A stretch of DNA of 64,000 bases from Streptomyces lydicus (GCF_001729485.1 NZ_CP017157.1:3410001-3474000), one strand, 5' to 3'. Shown: positions 45,569-55,033, counted from the first letter of the stretch. The notes: generated by a model not told the origin, from the letters alone. Program-made: numbers and translations.

Positions 45569-46465
45569 TCAGCCGCGCCCGAGCACGATGTCGTCGTGCG
45601 AGGCGAGCCGCAGCCAGCGTTCGCGCGGGGCGCGCTCCACCGGCATCAGATCGGCGTCCGGCAGCGGGCCCAGGTCCAGCGTGGTGAGTTCGACGACGTC
45701 CGACACCGGGACCTGGAAGGTGCGGAAGGCGCCCAGGGGCGGCGGCGCCCCCGGCGTCGCGCCGGCCATCGCCCGCTCGAAGTCGTGGGACAGGTCCGGA
45801 CTCTGGTCGAGGACGTAGGCCGTGGCCGCCAGCGCCCCGTCCTGGAGGAACGCCGCCACCTTCCAGAAGCGCAGCGGCACCTGGACGCCCCGGTACGGCG
45901 GGTCCGAGTCGTGCAGCACCGGACCGGTCAGCACGGTCAGCTTGCGGTCGAAGTCGGCGGCGTTGCCGAGCAGATAGTTCTCGAGTCCCTGCCAGAGCTC
46001 CTTGCCCCGGTTGAAGACATCGGCCTGCGGGGCGGCGTTGGTGTAGTGGAAGGTGTCCGCGTTGGCCAGGTCGGCCTCGGCGGCCGCGCCCCACACCGGG
46101 TCGAGGCGACGCACCAGGTGCCCCTTGTCCAGGGAGTTGTCCGCGTAGATGTCGTCGCCCATCTGCCGGTCCTCGGGCACCCGCGGGTCGAACTGCCAGC
46201 CGTTCTCGCGCGGTACGTGCTCCACCAGCTGCCGGCCGTCGATGCAGACCGCGGTGGCCGCGGCGGTCCGCCGGTCCGGGCGCAGCACGACCGTGAAGTG
46301 GGTGTACGGCAGCACCACGGTTGGCACGTCGGGACTGCTCGGCTTCGGCAGCGGCACCGGGACGCCGAGGAAGCCCTCGTCGTAGCCCGCACGGTCGGCC
46401 AGCGTGTCGGGGGCCGGGGCCCCGGCGACGGCCCCGCCCGCCCGTGGGGAAGCTGATGGGGTCAT
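45569..46465 (-). CDS. DNA/RNA non-specific endonuclease (beta-beta-alpha-Me), candidate effector
   Basis: A 298-residue nuclease of the NUC1/EndoG family without signal peptide. The catalytic motif is DKGH (113-116, usually DRGH), followed by YTNAAPQ (141-147) and the metal-binding Asn152 in FNRGKELWQGLE. The family in bacteria is often secreted; the lack of a signal here points to use inside the producer cell, as in abortive infection. It is the first gene of the six-gene run and ends 18 bases before the hydrolase start. Confidence 0.88.
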   Translation of the reverse strand: MTPSASPRAGGAVAGAPAPDTLADRAGYDEGFLGVPVPLPKPSSPDVPTVVLPYTHFTVVLRPDRRTAAATAVCIDGRQLVEHVPRENGWQFDPRVPEDRQMGDDIYADNSLDKGHLVRRLDPVWGAAAEADLANADTFHYTNAAPQADVFNRGKELWQGLENYLLGNAADFDRKLTVLTGPVLHDSDPPYRGVQVPLRFWKVAAFLQDGALAATAYVLDQSPDLSHDFERAMAGATPGAPPPLGAFRTFQVPVSDVVELTTLDLGPLPDADLMPVERAPRERWLRLASHDDIVLGRG

Positions 46466-46591
46466 GTGATAACCGCTTCCCGGTGGCGCGGACCGGCCAC
46501 CGGCGGCAACCCCGAAGCCACTCGAACAGCCGCGCGCATCGCGTACGGGGCGCCGCCCGGGGGCCGCGTCCCGTACACACGGAGCGTTCTC

Positions 46592-46783
46592 TCAGTCCGA
46601 GGGGTAGATGTCCCCGCCCCGCATCATGCTTTCCTGTTCGCTCTGCGACTGAAGCCGGCGGGCCTTCTCCTCCAGCCTTTTCCGCTCGTCCGGGTCGGCA
46701 GTGTGTTCCGCGGTCGATTTCAGTTCCTGGGCCTTGTCGCGCATCTGCTGAATGCGTGCGCGGGCCTCTCCCTGTGCATTCAT
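46592..46783 (-). CDS. DUF6381-like small protein
   Basis: A 63-residue charged helical protein. The pattern RARIQQMRDKAQELKSTAEH and LEEKARRLQSQSEQ, ending GGDIYPSD, resembles the DUF6381 small proteins of Streptomyces, of unknown function. ATG 46783 has GAGGA upstream. It lies 126 bases upstream of the nuclease gene on the same strand but is probably separate, since such genes usually stand alone. Confidence 0.7.
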   Translation of the reverse strand: MNAQGEARARIQQMRDKAQELKSTAEHTADPDERKRLEEKARRLQSQSEQESMMRGGDIYPSD

Positions 46784-47002
46784 GATCCGTCCTCGTGATC
46801 CGTCCTCGCGCGGTGGGGGAGCCGCATATACCAGCGAATCAGGCCCGGCGGCCGGCGGCACGTCGAGAGGTCACCCGACGGGCCGCGGAGGCCGCCGGAG
46901 TCCACGAAGCGGGGTCGTAGCAGGCCGCGGACCGCGGCGCGCCCGGGTAATTCGGCGTGTCTCCACCGGATGGCCTTCCTGAATGGCGAGGGCGGGCGAG
47001 AG

Positions 47003-47035
47003 GGACGTTGGCTGAGGCACAGCAGCACAACGTCC
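47003..47035. other. GGACGTTG-N17-CAACGTCC inverted repeat
   Basis: A perfect 8-bp inverted repeat 58-90 bases before the gene at 47093, in the 309-base divergent gap 46784-47092. It is a candidate operator or stem-loop. The rest of the gap shows no gene; the stretch 46800-46960 is plain GC-rich DNA. Confidence 0.5.
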
Positions 47036-47092
47036 GCTGAGTGTCAGCGCTTCTGGTGTTTGACGCTCCCCATCGTTCAGTGGAGTCCCTCC

Positions 47093-48220
47093 ATGTCATC
47101 CGAACCAGCACTTTGTGGGGGCGACGCCGAACTGTCATCGACAGAACACGGCGAGCACATTCCGCCCAACACCCCTGAGAAGAACTCGGCCCGCACCCTC
47201 CTGTGGGAGGCAGTCACCCACCGGCCCCTGGAGGAAGTCGCCGCTCTGGTGGAACTGCTCAAGCGCAGCGGTGACGTTCCCAACCCCGGCGATGAAGCCC
47301 TGCGCGTGGCGGTCGTCTCCCGCCCGGTGAGCGATGTGGCGGCGCTCTTCGACCTCCTCCAGGCCGCCCCGCACACCGTGGAGGCCGGCCACGACGCCCT
47401 GCGCGCCGCGGCGGTGGGCCGATCCGTCGAGGAGGTCGCGCAGCTGATCGAGATGTTCGACCGCACCAAGGTCGGCGGCGACCTCTACGGCACCCCCGAT
47501 CCCTACGGCACCCCCGATCCCTACGGCCCGTCCGACCCCTACCCGCCCGGCCCCGGTGGCCCCGGCGGTCCGATGGGTCCCGGTGGTCCCATGGGCCCCG
47601 TCGAACCGGAGCCCACCTCGCCCCTGCACGTCCTCGACCCGGACGTCCGTCCGCTGGGCAACGCCGGCCACGCGGGTGGCACCGGCCGGATGGACGCCGC
47701 ACCGCCGCAGCCCAACCGCCCGCCGTGGGCTCAGCGCCCGGCCGGCACCCCGCCGCAGCACGGCGGCCCGGCGTGGGCGAACGGGCACGACGAGTCCCGC
47801 CAGCCGGGATACGCCGTCGCCGGGGTGCTGCGTTCCGTACTGCGCTGGCCCGCGGCCGCGGCTCTCGCGCTGTGCGGGCTGAGCCACCTGCCGGTGAACG
47901 CCTCGCACCTGCACGGGGCGCAGGCGGCCGCCGGGCTGTCGATGGCCATCGCGCTGGTCTACCTGCTGCTGGCGGGCTGGCTGGCGATGCGCGACACCGC
48001 CCTGGTCTGGACGGTGAGCGCCGCGGCGGCCATGGTCATCATCGCGCTGCACGCGCTGTCCCGAGCCGGCGTCCTCAACCCGCTGGGCGGGGGCCTCGGC
48101 GAGGCCGGGATGTGGCCCGAACTGATGGCGGTGGCACTGGCCATCATCAGCGCGGGGCTCGCCGGTGCGGCCCTGCTGAGCCGTCCGCGCCGGGTCGGTC
48201 CGGCGCCGGCCGGGGTGTGA
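47093..48220 (+). CDS. helical-repeat membrane protein, hypothetical
   Basis: A 375-residue protein, family not recognised. Residues about 33-130 hold three copies of a roughly 37-residue helical unit (RPLEEVAALVELLKRSG, RPVSDVAALFDLLQAA, RSVEEVAQLIEMFDR). A Gly/Pro-rich linker follows (about 130-235), including YGTPDPYGTPDPYG from an 18-bp DNA duplication near 47487-47524. The C-terminal 130 residues have four hydrophobic helices. This suggests a membrane-anchored protein with a cytoplasmic helical sensor or scaffold. ATG 47093 has GGAG eight to ten bases upstream. Confidence 0.75.
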   Translation: MSSEPALCGGDAELSSTEHGEHIPPNTPEKNSARTLLWEAVTHRPLEEVAALVELLKRSGDVPNPGDEALRVAVVSRPVSDVAALFDLLQAAPHTVEAGHDALRAAAVGRSVEEVAQLIEMFDRTKVGGDLYGTPDPYGTPDPYGPSDPYPPGPGGPGGPMGPGGPMGPVEPEPTSPLHVLDPDVRPLGNAGHAGGTGRMDAAPPQPNRPPWAQRPAGTPPQHGGPAWANGHDESRQPGYAVAGVLRSVLRWPAAAALALCGLSHLPVNASHLHGAQAAAGLSMAIALVYLLLAGWLAMRDTALVWTVSAAAAMVIIALHALSRAGVLNPLGGGLGEAGMWPELMAVALAIISAGLAGAALLSRPRRVGPAPAGV

Positions 48221-48243
48221 AGCCGCAGCGGGACACGCGGCAC

Positions 48244-48290
48244 CAAGGGCGCGGGCCGGGACCTGAACGAGGTCCCGGCCCGCGCCCTTG
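48244..48290. terminator. bidirectional hairpin terminator
   Basis: A perfect 21-bp inverted repeat (48244-48264 with 48270-48290, five-base loop GAACG) lies between the convergent genes ending at 48220 and 48304. Confidence 0.85.
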
Positions 48291-48303
48291 TCCGCGCGGT
48301 GGC

Positions 48304-48654
48304 TCAGGTGTGCGGCGCGCCGTAGTACCCGGCCAGCAGCCGGTGGTACTCGTCGTCCCCGATGTGCCGGTCCCGGTCGAACTCCGGTGAGTCCTCGATC
48401 TCCTTCTTCGTCCGGGCGACGTAGATCGTGCCGCGGTCGAAGTCGATCGACGAGATGACACCGGCCGGCAGCAGGATGTGCCGCCCGAAGATCCACACCC
48501 TGGTGTCGACGACCAGATAGGCGGCACCGGCCTCGTCGGAGTGCTCGTCGACGGTCCCCACGGTGCCGTCGATCGCCTCGACCGTGAACCCGGTCAGGTC
48601 GGTCCCGGCCCGGTGGCCCGCGCTGTCCCGGTAGCCCCAGATGCTGTCCGTCAT
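48304..48654 (-). CDS. PRC-barrel domain protein
   Basis: A 116-residue soluble protein. Residues about 18-82 follow the PRC-barrel pattern (LTGFTVEAIDGTVGTVDEHS, AYLVVDTRVWIFGRHILLPAGVI). An acidic, Tyr-rich tail (DDEYHRLLAGYYG) follows. PRC-barrels bind RNA or proteins; small ones in Streptomyces are often stress-induced. It precedes a DUF6328-type gene on the same strand. Confidence 0.85.
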   Translation of the reverse strand: MTDSIWGYRDSAGHRAGTDLTGFTVEAIDGTVGTVDEHSDEAGAAYLVVDTRVWIFGRHILLPAGVISSIDFDRGTIYVARTKKEIEDSPEFDRDRHIGDDEYHRLLAGYYGAPHT

Positions 48655-48718
48655 GGAAACCTCCGCGGTAGGAAACGAAAGGGAGCGCCGGCCGGCCGCC
48701 CGCCGCCCGGGCCGGCAC

Positions 48719-49219
48719 TCAGTCCTTGGACGAATAGCGCCGCAGGACCCAGGCCGGCAGCCCGAACCAGCACAGCAGGAACCACACGATGAGCCCGCCG
48801 ACCGTCCACGGCACCGCGGCGGAGTGGCTCGTCGCGAGCCGCAGGATCAGCAGCAGCGCCGAGGTGACCGTCGCCAGCAGCAGCACGACCCCGACCAGCG
48901 CCAGGCGCGAGGCCCACACCACCGTCTCGGGCTTCAGGCGGTGGCCGGTGACCAGCCGGTGGAAGGTCACCGTGCCGAGCAGCGCACCCGTCGTGGCCGC
49001 CCCCAGCAGGACCGTCGCCACGTAGATGCCCTTGTCGGCCGTCCCGAGCGTGACGAACCGCGGGGTGAACACCACGGTGAGCAGGAACCCGAAGAGGATC
49101 TGCACACCGGTCTGGATGACCCGCACCTCCTGGAGCAGCTCGATCCACCGCCGGTCGGCACGCTCCTCGGGTGACTCGTCGCGTCCCTCGGACGTCTGAC
49201 GGGGGCCCAGCGCATTCAC
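48719..49219 (-). CDS. DUF6328-like four-helix membrane protein
   Basis: A 166-residue protein with a charged N-terminus (about 1-30) and four hydrophobic helices (about 38-55, 65-85, 103-125, 135-155). ELLQEVRVIQTGVQILFGFLLTVVFTPRF fits the DUF6328 family of actinobacteria, shown here only in part because its function is unknown. It lies between the PRC-barrel gene and the Clp ATPase gene, all on one strand, and starts 12 bases after the Clp stop, so it may be co-transcribed with the chaperone. Confidence 0.8.
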   Translation of the reverse strand: MNALGPRQTSEGRDESPEERADRRWIELLQEVRVIQTGVQILFGFLLTVVFTPRFVTLGTADKGIYVATVLLGAATTGALLGTVTFHRLVTGHRLKPETVVWASRLALVGVVLLLATVTSALLLILRLATSHSAAVPWTVGGLIVWFLLCWFGLPAWVLRRYSSKD

Positions 49220-49231
49220 CCCTGGCCTCCC

Positions 49232-51787
49232 TCAGGCTTTCTCCGGCGTGCGGAACGCCAGCGCGCCTTCCCGCACCTCCACGACGACCTGGTCCCCGGG
49301 CGACAGGGCGCCGTCCAGCAGCAGCCGCGAGAGCGGGTTGTCGACCTCGCGCTGGATGGTGCGGCGCAGCGGCCGGGCGCCGAACTCGGGCTGGTGGCCG
49401 CGCCGGGTGAGCCAGTCCACCGCCTCGGGGGTGAAGTCCACCGCGATGTCCTGCGCGTGCAGCCGGCGGCGGGTGCCCGCCAGCAGCAGGACGGTGATCT
49501 GGCGCAGCTGCTCGTCGGTCAGCCGGCGGAAGATGATGATCTCGTCGAGCCGGTTGAGGAACTCCGGGCGGAAGTGCTCGCGCAGGCTGGCCAGCGCCCG
49601 CCCGCGCGCCGCGTCGCCGGCCTCGCCCTCGGCGGTGTCCGCGCCGAAGCCCAGCACGCCGCGGCCGCCGCTGAGCGCCTCCGAACCGAGGTTGCTGGTC
49701 ATCACGATGACGGTGTTCTTGAAATCGATCCGCCGGCCCTGGGAGTCCGTCAGATGCCCGTCGTCGAGCACCTGGAGCAGCATGTTGAAGACGTCCGGAT
49801 GGGCCTTCTCCACCTCGTCGAGCAGCAGCAGCGAATACGGGTGGTGGCGCACCGCCTCCGTCAGCTGCCCGGCGTCCTCGTGGCCGACGTATCCGGGCGG
49901 CGCACCCACCAGCCGGCTGACCGTGTGCCGCTCCTGATACTCGCTCATGTCCAGCCGCACCATGCGGTCCTCGCTGCCGAACAGCGCCTCGGCGAGGGCC
50001 CTCGCCAGCTCGGTCTTGCCCACTCCGGTGGGCCCCAGGAAGAGGAAGCTGCCGATCGGGCGGTTGGGGTCGGAGAGCCCGGCCCGCGAGCGCAGGATCG
50101 CCTCGGACACCGCGGTGACGGCGTCGTCCTGGCCGATCACCCGGGTGTGCAGCCGCTCCTTCAGCCCCAGCAGCCGCTCCTTCTCCTCCTGCGTCAGACT
50201 GCTGACGGGCACGCCGGTCTGCCGCGACACGATCTCCGCGACGTCCTCGGCGGTGACCTCCACGATCCGCCCGTCGCCGCTCGGCTGCGTCCCCCGCTCG
50301 GCGTCGATCCGGGTGGTGAGGGCGGAGATCCGGTCCCGCAGCTCGGTGGCCCGTTCGTACTGCTCCGAGGCGACCGCCTGGTCCTTGTCGACGGCCAGCT
50401 GCTCCACCTCCCGCTCCAGCGCGCGCACGTCGGTGGGCTTGCTGCCCGACCGGAGCCGGACCCGGGCGCCCGCCTGGTCGATCAGGTCGATGGCCTTGTC
50501 GGGCAGGAAGCGGTGCGTGATGTAGCGGTCGGAGAGCTCGACCGCGGCGAGCAGCGCCTCGGGGGTGTAGCGGACCTGGTGGTGGGCCTCGTAGCGGTCC
50601 TGCAGGCCGCGCAGGATCTCCACCGTGTCTTCGACGGTCGGCTCGGGCACCAGGATGGGCTGGAAGCGGCGGGCCAGCGCGGCGTCCTTCTCGATGTGCC
50701 GCCGGTACTCCTCCAGCGTGGTCGCCCCGATGACGTGCATCTCCCCGCGGGCCAGCGCGGGCTTGAGCATGTTGCTCGCCTCCAGCGAACCGCCCTCGCC
50801 GCTGCCTCCGCCGGCCCCGACCACCGTGTGCAGCTCGTCGATGAAGACGATCAGCGAGTCCGGGTGCGTCCGGACCTCCTCCATGATCCCGTTCATCCGC
50901 TCCTCGAAGTCACCGCGGTACCGCGTGCCGGCGAGCACCGCGGTCAGATCCAGGGCGACCACCCGGCGCCCCGCCAGGTTCTCGGGTACCTCCCCGTCGG
51001 CCAGCCGCTGCGCCAGCCCCTCCACGATCGCCGTCTTGCCGACACCGGCGTCGCCGACCAGCACCGGATTGTTCTTCCCGCGCCGGGAGAGCACCTCGAT
51101 GGCCTGCTCTATCTGCTCGTCGCGGCCGATGACCGGGTCGATCCGGCCCGCCCGGGCGAGATCGGTCAGATCCCGGCTGTACTTGTCGAGGGTCGGGGTG
51201 TCGTGCTTGGGCGGGGCGCTGTGCTCGCCTCCCGGGTGCGGCGGGTGCCCGGGGCCGCCCTGCGGGTTGGCGTGCGGCTCGAAGTGCGCGAGGTTCAGGA
51301 TGCGGCCGGCCGCCGAGTCCGGGTTGGCCGCCAGCGCGTCGAGCACGTGCTCCGGCCCGATGTACGAGGCCCCGTTGTCCCGCGCCAGCTCGTGCGCGCC
51401 CAGCAGGGCCCGCTTGACCGCAGGGGTCACCGCGACGCTGGACTGCTGGGGGCCGCTGCCCGCGGTGCGGTCGATCTCGGCCGCCAGCGCGTCCGGGTCC
51501 GCCCCGGCGCGCTGCAGCATGGTGCGGGTCGGCTCGGCGGAGAGGGCGGCCCGCAGCAGGTGCTCGGTGCCGAGCTCGGGGCTGCCGTGCTCGGCGGCGT
51601 ACGCGGCGGCGGAGGTCACCAGCTCCCGGGCGGAGCCGCTCATCAGCCGGGCGATGTCCGCCTGGCGGGGCATGGGCTGCCCGGCGTCCCTGCCCCCGGA
51701 CTTCGCGCCGCCCCCGAAGAAGCGCGCGAGGAATTCACCGAACGGGTCCGGGCCGTAACCCTCCGGACCCACGTGTCCGTTGCTCAT
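49232..51787 (-). CDS. ClpC/ClpA-like AAA+ unfoldase
   Basis: An 851-residue Hsp100 protein. An N-terminal extension of about 45 residues precedes the Clp N domain (about 50-180); the first AAA+ module has GDAGVGKT and [12 protein letters not shown]; the middle part contains [16 protein letters not shown], similar to the UVR-like motif of ClpC; the second AAA+ module has GPTGVGKT and [17 protein letters not shown]. It would unfold proteins for ClpP or act as a disaggregase. It differs from the housekeeping ClpC in its Gly-rich N-terminus, so it is likely a second, stress-linked copy. The frame is open upstream, but ATG 51787 fits the family best. The 295-base divergent gap to udgX has no clear operator. 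Confidence 0.9.
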   Translation of the reverse strand: MSNGHVGPEGYGPDPFGEFLARFFGGGAKSGGRDAGQPMPRQADIARLMSGSARELVTSAAAYAAEHGSPELGTEHLLRAALSAEPTRTMLQRAGADPDALAAEIDRTAGSGPQQSSVAVTPAVKRALLGAHELARDNGASYIGPEHVLDALAANPDSAAGRILNLAHFEPHANPQGGPGHPPHPGGEHSAPPKHDTPTLDKYSRDLTDLARAGRIDPVIGRDEQIEQAIEVLSRRGKNNPVLVGDAGVGKTAIVEGLAQRLADGEVPENLAGRRVVALDLTAVLAGTRYRGDFEERMNGIMEEVRTHPDSLIVFIDELHTVVGAGGGSGEGGSLEASNMLKPALARGEMHVIGATTLEEYRRHIEKDAALARRFQPILVPEPTVEDTVEILRGLQDRYEAHHQVRYTPEALLAAVELSDRYITHRFLPDKAIDLIDQAGARVRLRSGSKPTDVRALEREVEQLAVDKDQAVASEQYERATELRDRISALTTRIDAERGTQPSGDGRIVEVTAEDVAEIVSRQTGVPVSSLTQEEKERLLGLKERLHTRVIGQDDAVTAVSEAILRSRAGLSDPNRPIGSFLFLGPTGVGKTELARALAEALFGSEDRMVRLDMSEYQERHTVSRLVGAPPGYVGHEDAGQLTEAVRHHPYSLLLLDEVEKAHPDVFNMLLQVLDDGHLTDSQGRRIDFKNTVIVMTSNLGSEALSGGRGVLGFGADTAEGEAGDAARGRALASLREHFRPEFLNRLDEIIIFRRLTDEQLRQITVLLLAGTRRRLHAQDIAVDFTPEAVDWLTRRGHQPEFGARPLRRTIQREVDNPLSRLLLDGALSPGDQVVVEVREGALAFRTPEKA

Positions 51788-52082
51788 GTGTGTCCGTTCC
51801 GCTGTCACGGCGGTACCGCGACATGCTGCCTTGTCGGGGCTTGTCGGGCTCCTTGTGCTGCTCTCGTGTTCCTGCCCTCGCGGATGCCCGGGAGACCGGA
51901 CGTCACACGCCACTCCACTGCTTCAGGATCAGGGCCATCACAGCCGTCCGCACCCGGGCGGGGCGGGCCCCGGTGCCGCACGTCCGGCGCAATGCCGGCG
52001 GCCCGGCGTTAACCACCGCCCCCGCCGGGAACCCGTAGCGGTGCACAGCCGGGCAGGCCGGGCGAGGACGGAGGCCGGTGCG

Positions 52083-52748
52083 ATGCCGAGCACGAACACC
52101 GGGGCGGCCGGGAGCGAGCCGGACGACCCCGGCCGGCGGTACGACGCCACCCCATACCTGCCCGCCCGCGGCGGGCTGCCGGCGCACCGCCGGGCGGCGG
52201 CCGGGTGCCGGGGCTGTCCGCTGCACCGGGAGGCCACGCAGACGGTCTTCGGGGCGGGCACCTCCTCGGCACGCACGGTGTTCGTCGGGGAGCAGCCCGG
52301 CGACCAGGAGGACCGCCGGGGAGAGCCCTTCGTGGGCCCGGCCGGACGGCTGCTGCGCAAGGCGATGGCCGAGGCCGGGCTGGCGGAGGACCAGGCGTAC
52401 TTCACCAACGCGGTCAAACACTTCAAGTTCACCGTGGCGGCCGGCGGCAGGCGCCGCATCCACAAGGCGCCGAACCTGCGCGAGATGACCGCCTGCCGGC
52501 CCTGGCTGTACGCCGAGCTGAGGCTGGTCGCCCCCGAGGTGATCGTGGTGCTCGGCGCCACCGCCGCCAAGGCGCTGCTCGGCCCTTCGTTCCGGGTGAC
52601 CAAGGAGCGCGGCGCACCGGTCGGGAGCGAACACGGGACGGCGGTGGCCACCGTCCACCCCTCGGCGATCCTGCGGTCCGACGACCGCGCGGCGGCGTAC
52701 GCCGGTCTGGTCACCGATCTGCGCACGGTCGCCGGCCTCCTCGCCTGA
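52083..52748 (+). CDS. udgX: UdgX-type uracil-DNA glycosylase
   Basis: A 221-residue DNA-repair enzyme of the family 4-like uracil-DNA glycosylases. Cys42-x2-Cys45 begin the [4Fe-4S] site; GEQPGDQED (69-77) is the active-site loop; RRRIH (123-127) corresponds to the KRRIH loop whose His forms a covalent bond to the abasic sugar in UdgX; VHPSAIL is at 191-197. The first residue of the loop is Arg rather than Lys. It removes uracil from DNA and may stay cross-linked. The frame is open upstream, but ATG 52083 is the best start. It converges on the FUSC gene. Confidence 0.88.
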   Translation: MPSTNTGAAGSEPDDPGRRYDATPYLPARGGLPAHRRAAAGCRGCPLHREATQTVFGAGTSSARTVFVGEQPGDQEDRRGEPFVGPAGRLLRKAMAEAGLAEDQAYFTNAVKHFKFTVAAGGRRRIHKAPNLREMTACRPWLYAELRLVAPEVIVVLGATAAKALLGPSFRVTKERGAPVGSEHGTAVATVHPSAILRSDDRAAAYAGLVTDLRTVAGLLA

Positions 52749-52777
52749 CACCTCGGGGGGCGGGGGCGGCCGGCGGG

Positions 52778-55033
52778 TCACATCTCCCGGTGGATGCGGG
52801 CCAGATCGGCGGTCAGCGCGTCGAGCCAGATGACCGAGTCGACCAGCAGCGCGGCCGAGTCGGCACGGGCCGGCGGGGCCGCCCCGGCCGGCGGCACCGG
52901 CGGGGCGACCGCGAGCAGGGCACCCAGGTCGAGCGGCCGGGGGAGCGCCTCGGGCGTCCCGTGGCCGGAACGCAGGTGCCGGGCCGTGGCGCGGTAGCCG
53001 GCCGCGGTGTCCTCGGCGGCCTGCCGCAGCCAGGCACCGACCGCGTACGGGGCGATCCGGCCGGGGCGGCCCGGCAGCAGCCGTTCACCGCGCCGGGCGT
53101 CCGCGCCGGCGACCAGCACCGCGGGCCAGTCCGGCTGCCGGGCGGTCCGCTCCCGCGGCTCGCTCTGGTACTGCGCCAGGCTCTCCTGCGCGAGCAGCAG
53201 CGCCCGGTTGAGCGCGAGGATGCCGCCCCCGCCGTCGGAGCAGGTGCCGGCCGCACCGGCGCGGTCGGCGACCAGGGCGGTGGTCCGCCCGATCCCGTCG
53301 GCGACGGCCTGGCAGACCGCCGCCATGTTCCGGCGCACCTCGGGTGCCGCACCCCGCGGCCAGGCCGCCAGGCCGCAGACCAGCCCGATCAGGCTGCCGG
53401 CCAGCACGTCCTCCAGCCGCACCGGCGCGAGCTGCCAGGTGACCGGGGCGACCTGCGCGAACAGCACCGCCACGACCAGCGTGAAGCCGCCCTGCGCCCA
53501 GGCCAGCCCGCGCAGCGGGCCCGCGGTGAACGCCAGCAGCATCACCAGCGGCAGCAACACCGCGTACACCGCCCCGCGGTCGTGCACCACCGCCAGCAGC
53601 CCGCCCGCCAGCACCGCACCGATCAGCGTCCCGAGCAGCGCCTGCCGGACCGCCGAGCGGGTCTCCAGGCTCGTCGTACGGGTCAGCGTCAGTGTCGCCA
53701 GCAGGACCCAGAATCCGTGCTGCAGATCGAGCAGCCCGGCGACGGCCCGTGCCGCGGCGAGGCCCAGCGCGAACCGGCAGGCGTTCTGGAAGATCACCGA
53801 ACGCGGGGTGAGGTGCGCGGTCAGCCGCCGCCACCACAGCTCGGCGGCGTGCGCCCGGGCGTAGGCGAAGGCGTGTCCGGCGGGGTCCCGGTCGACATCG
53901 CGGTCGCCCAGCAGCAGCCGGGTGGCCAGCACCAGGACGACCGCGGCGTCGGCGGCCTGCACGACCAGGGACCGGCGGCGCAGGTAGTTCAGCCGGTCGT
54001 CGGCGCTCAGCCGTCCCAGGGTGTCCAGTGCCCGGTGGGTGCGCACCGGGGCCAGTTCGCTCTGCAGCGGACCGGCCCGGGGCCCCTCACCGGGCGGCAG
54101 CCGCGTACCGCGCCGCAGCGCCGCCGCCGTCTCCCGGGCGGCGTCGCGGACGGCCCGCAGCAGCGCGGTCGTCTCGGGCCGGTAGGCGCGGTACGGGCCG
54201 GCCGCGGTGTGCAGCGCGCCCAGCCGGTTCAGCAGGGTGCGCACCGCCTCCGCCGCGTGGGCCATGGCCTTGTGGGCGAGGGACGGGGCGGCGGGCAGGT
54301 CGGCGGGCGGTATCCGGGCGGGGCGCAGGGCGTCGGCGGCGGCGCGGGCCCGCGCGAGCACCGGTTCCGGGACCGGCCCGCCGTGGTACCCGGCCAGGTC
54401 GGCGGCCGCCTCGGCCGCCCCGGCCAGCAGCCGGCGGAAGGGCGGCGTATCCGGTTCGGGCATCAGGAACCGCTGGGCCGCCGCCAGCAGGACGGCGCCC
54501 GTCAGGAAGCCGAGGAGCCGCTGGCCGAGGGTGTCCGGGGCGTAGGGCGGGAAGCACGGGAGGATGTACAGCAGCTGCATGCCGGGCGCCGCGCCGGCGA
54601 TCCGCGGTCCGGTGGTGCCCGCGTAGGCCACCAGGAAGCCGACGACGAGCATCCCGAGGACGGCCGCCCAGGTCCGTACGGCGAGCAGGGTGCCCAGGGT
54701 GACGAGCAGCAGGCCGGCGGGGACCGCGGTCAGGACGGTGGCGGCGCGCTGGCGCCCGGACCCGGGGATGCGGGCGAGCGCGCCCAGGGAGACCACGGTG
54801 AAGGTGGCGTAGACGGCCATCACGGTCCGGTCGAGGCCGTAGCGGCAGAGGTGGAAGGCGAGACAGGACGCGGTGGTCACACGCACCGCGTTGCCGACCA
54901 CCGCCCGGTGGCCGCGCGCGAACTGCCCGGCGCGCTCCGGCAGGCGGCGCAGCCCGCCCGGCCAGGCCGCGGCGGGCCCGTCGGCCGCCCGCCCGCGCAT
55001 CCGCCGCGGGGAGGCTCCCTGCTGCGGCCTCAC
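52778..55033 (-). CDS. FUSC-family membrane transporter (aromatic acid exporter-like)
   Basis: A 751-residue membrane protein with two clusters of about five to six helices (about 45-175 and 440-590) separated by a soluble helical domain and followed by a C-terminal helical domain, the usual layout of FUSC/AaeB-type proteins. CRFALGLAAARAVAGLLDLQHGFWVLLATLT, seen in part, is the second membrane-domain signature. GTG 55033 is given as start; ATG 55000 is an alternative. The divergent PadR gene and the shared inverted repeat suggest it is a repressed export system for phenolic or other toxic compounds. Confidence 0.8.
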   Translation of the reverse strand: MRPQQGASPRRMRGRAADGPAAAWPGGLRRLPERAGQFARGHRAVVGNAVRVTTASCLAFHLCRYGLDRTVMAVYATFTVVSLGALARIPGSGRQRAATVLTAVPAGLLLVTLGTLLAVRTWAAVLGMLVVGFLVAYAGTTGPRIAGAAPGMQLLYILPCFPPYAPDTLGQRLLGFLTGAVLLAAAQRFLMPEPDTPPFRRLLAGAAEAAADLAGYHGGPVPEPVLARARAAADALRPARIPPADLPAAPSLAHKAMAHAAEAVRTLLNRLGALHTAAGPYRAYRPETTALLRAVRDAARETAAALRRGTRLPPGEGPRAGPLQSELAPVRTHRALDTLGRLSADDRLNYLRRRSLVVQAADAAVVLVLATRLLLGDRDVDRDPAGHAFAYARAHAAELWWRRLTAHLTPRSVIFQNACRFALGLAAARAVAGLLDLQHGFWVLLATLTLTRTTSLETRSAVRQALLGTLIGAVLAGGLLAVVHDRGAVYAVLLPLVMLLAFTAGPLRGLAWAQGGFTLVVAVLFAQVAPVTWQLAPVRLEDVLAGSLIGLVCGLAAWPRGAAPEVRRNMAAVCQAVADGIGRTTALVADRAGAAGTCSDGGGGILALNRALLLAQESLAQYQSEPRERTARQPDWPAVLVAGADARRGERLLPGRPGRIAPYAVGAWLRQAAEDTAAGYRATARHLRSGHGTPEALPRPLDLGALLAVAPPVPPAGAAPPARADSAALLVDSVIWLDALTADLARIHREM

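Noticed and set aside
46592..46783. The DUF6381-like gene as a seventh component of the conflict operon
   Set aside because: A 126-base gap separates it from the nuclease gene and small DUF6381 genes are, to my knowledge, scattered singly in Streptomyces; no evidence links it to the system.
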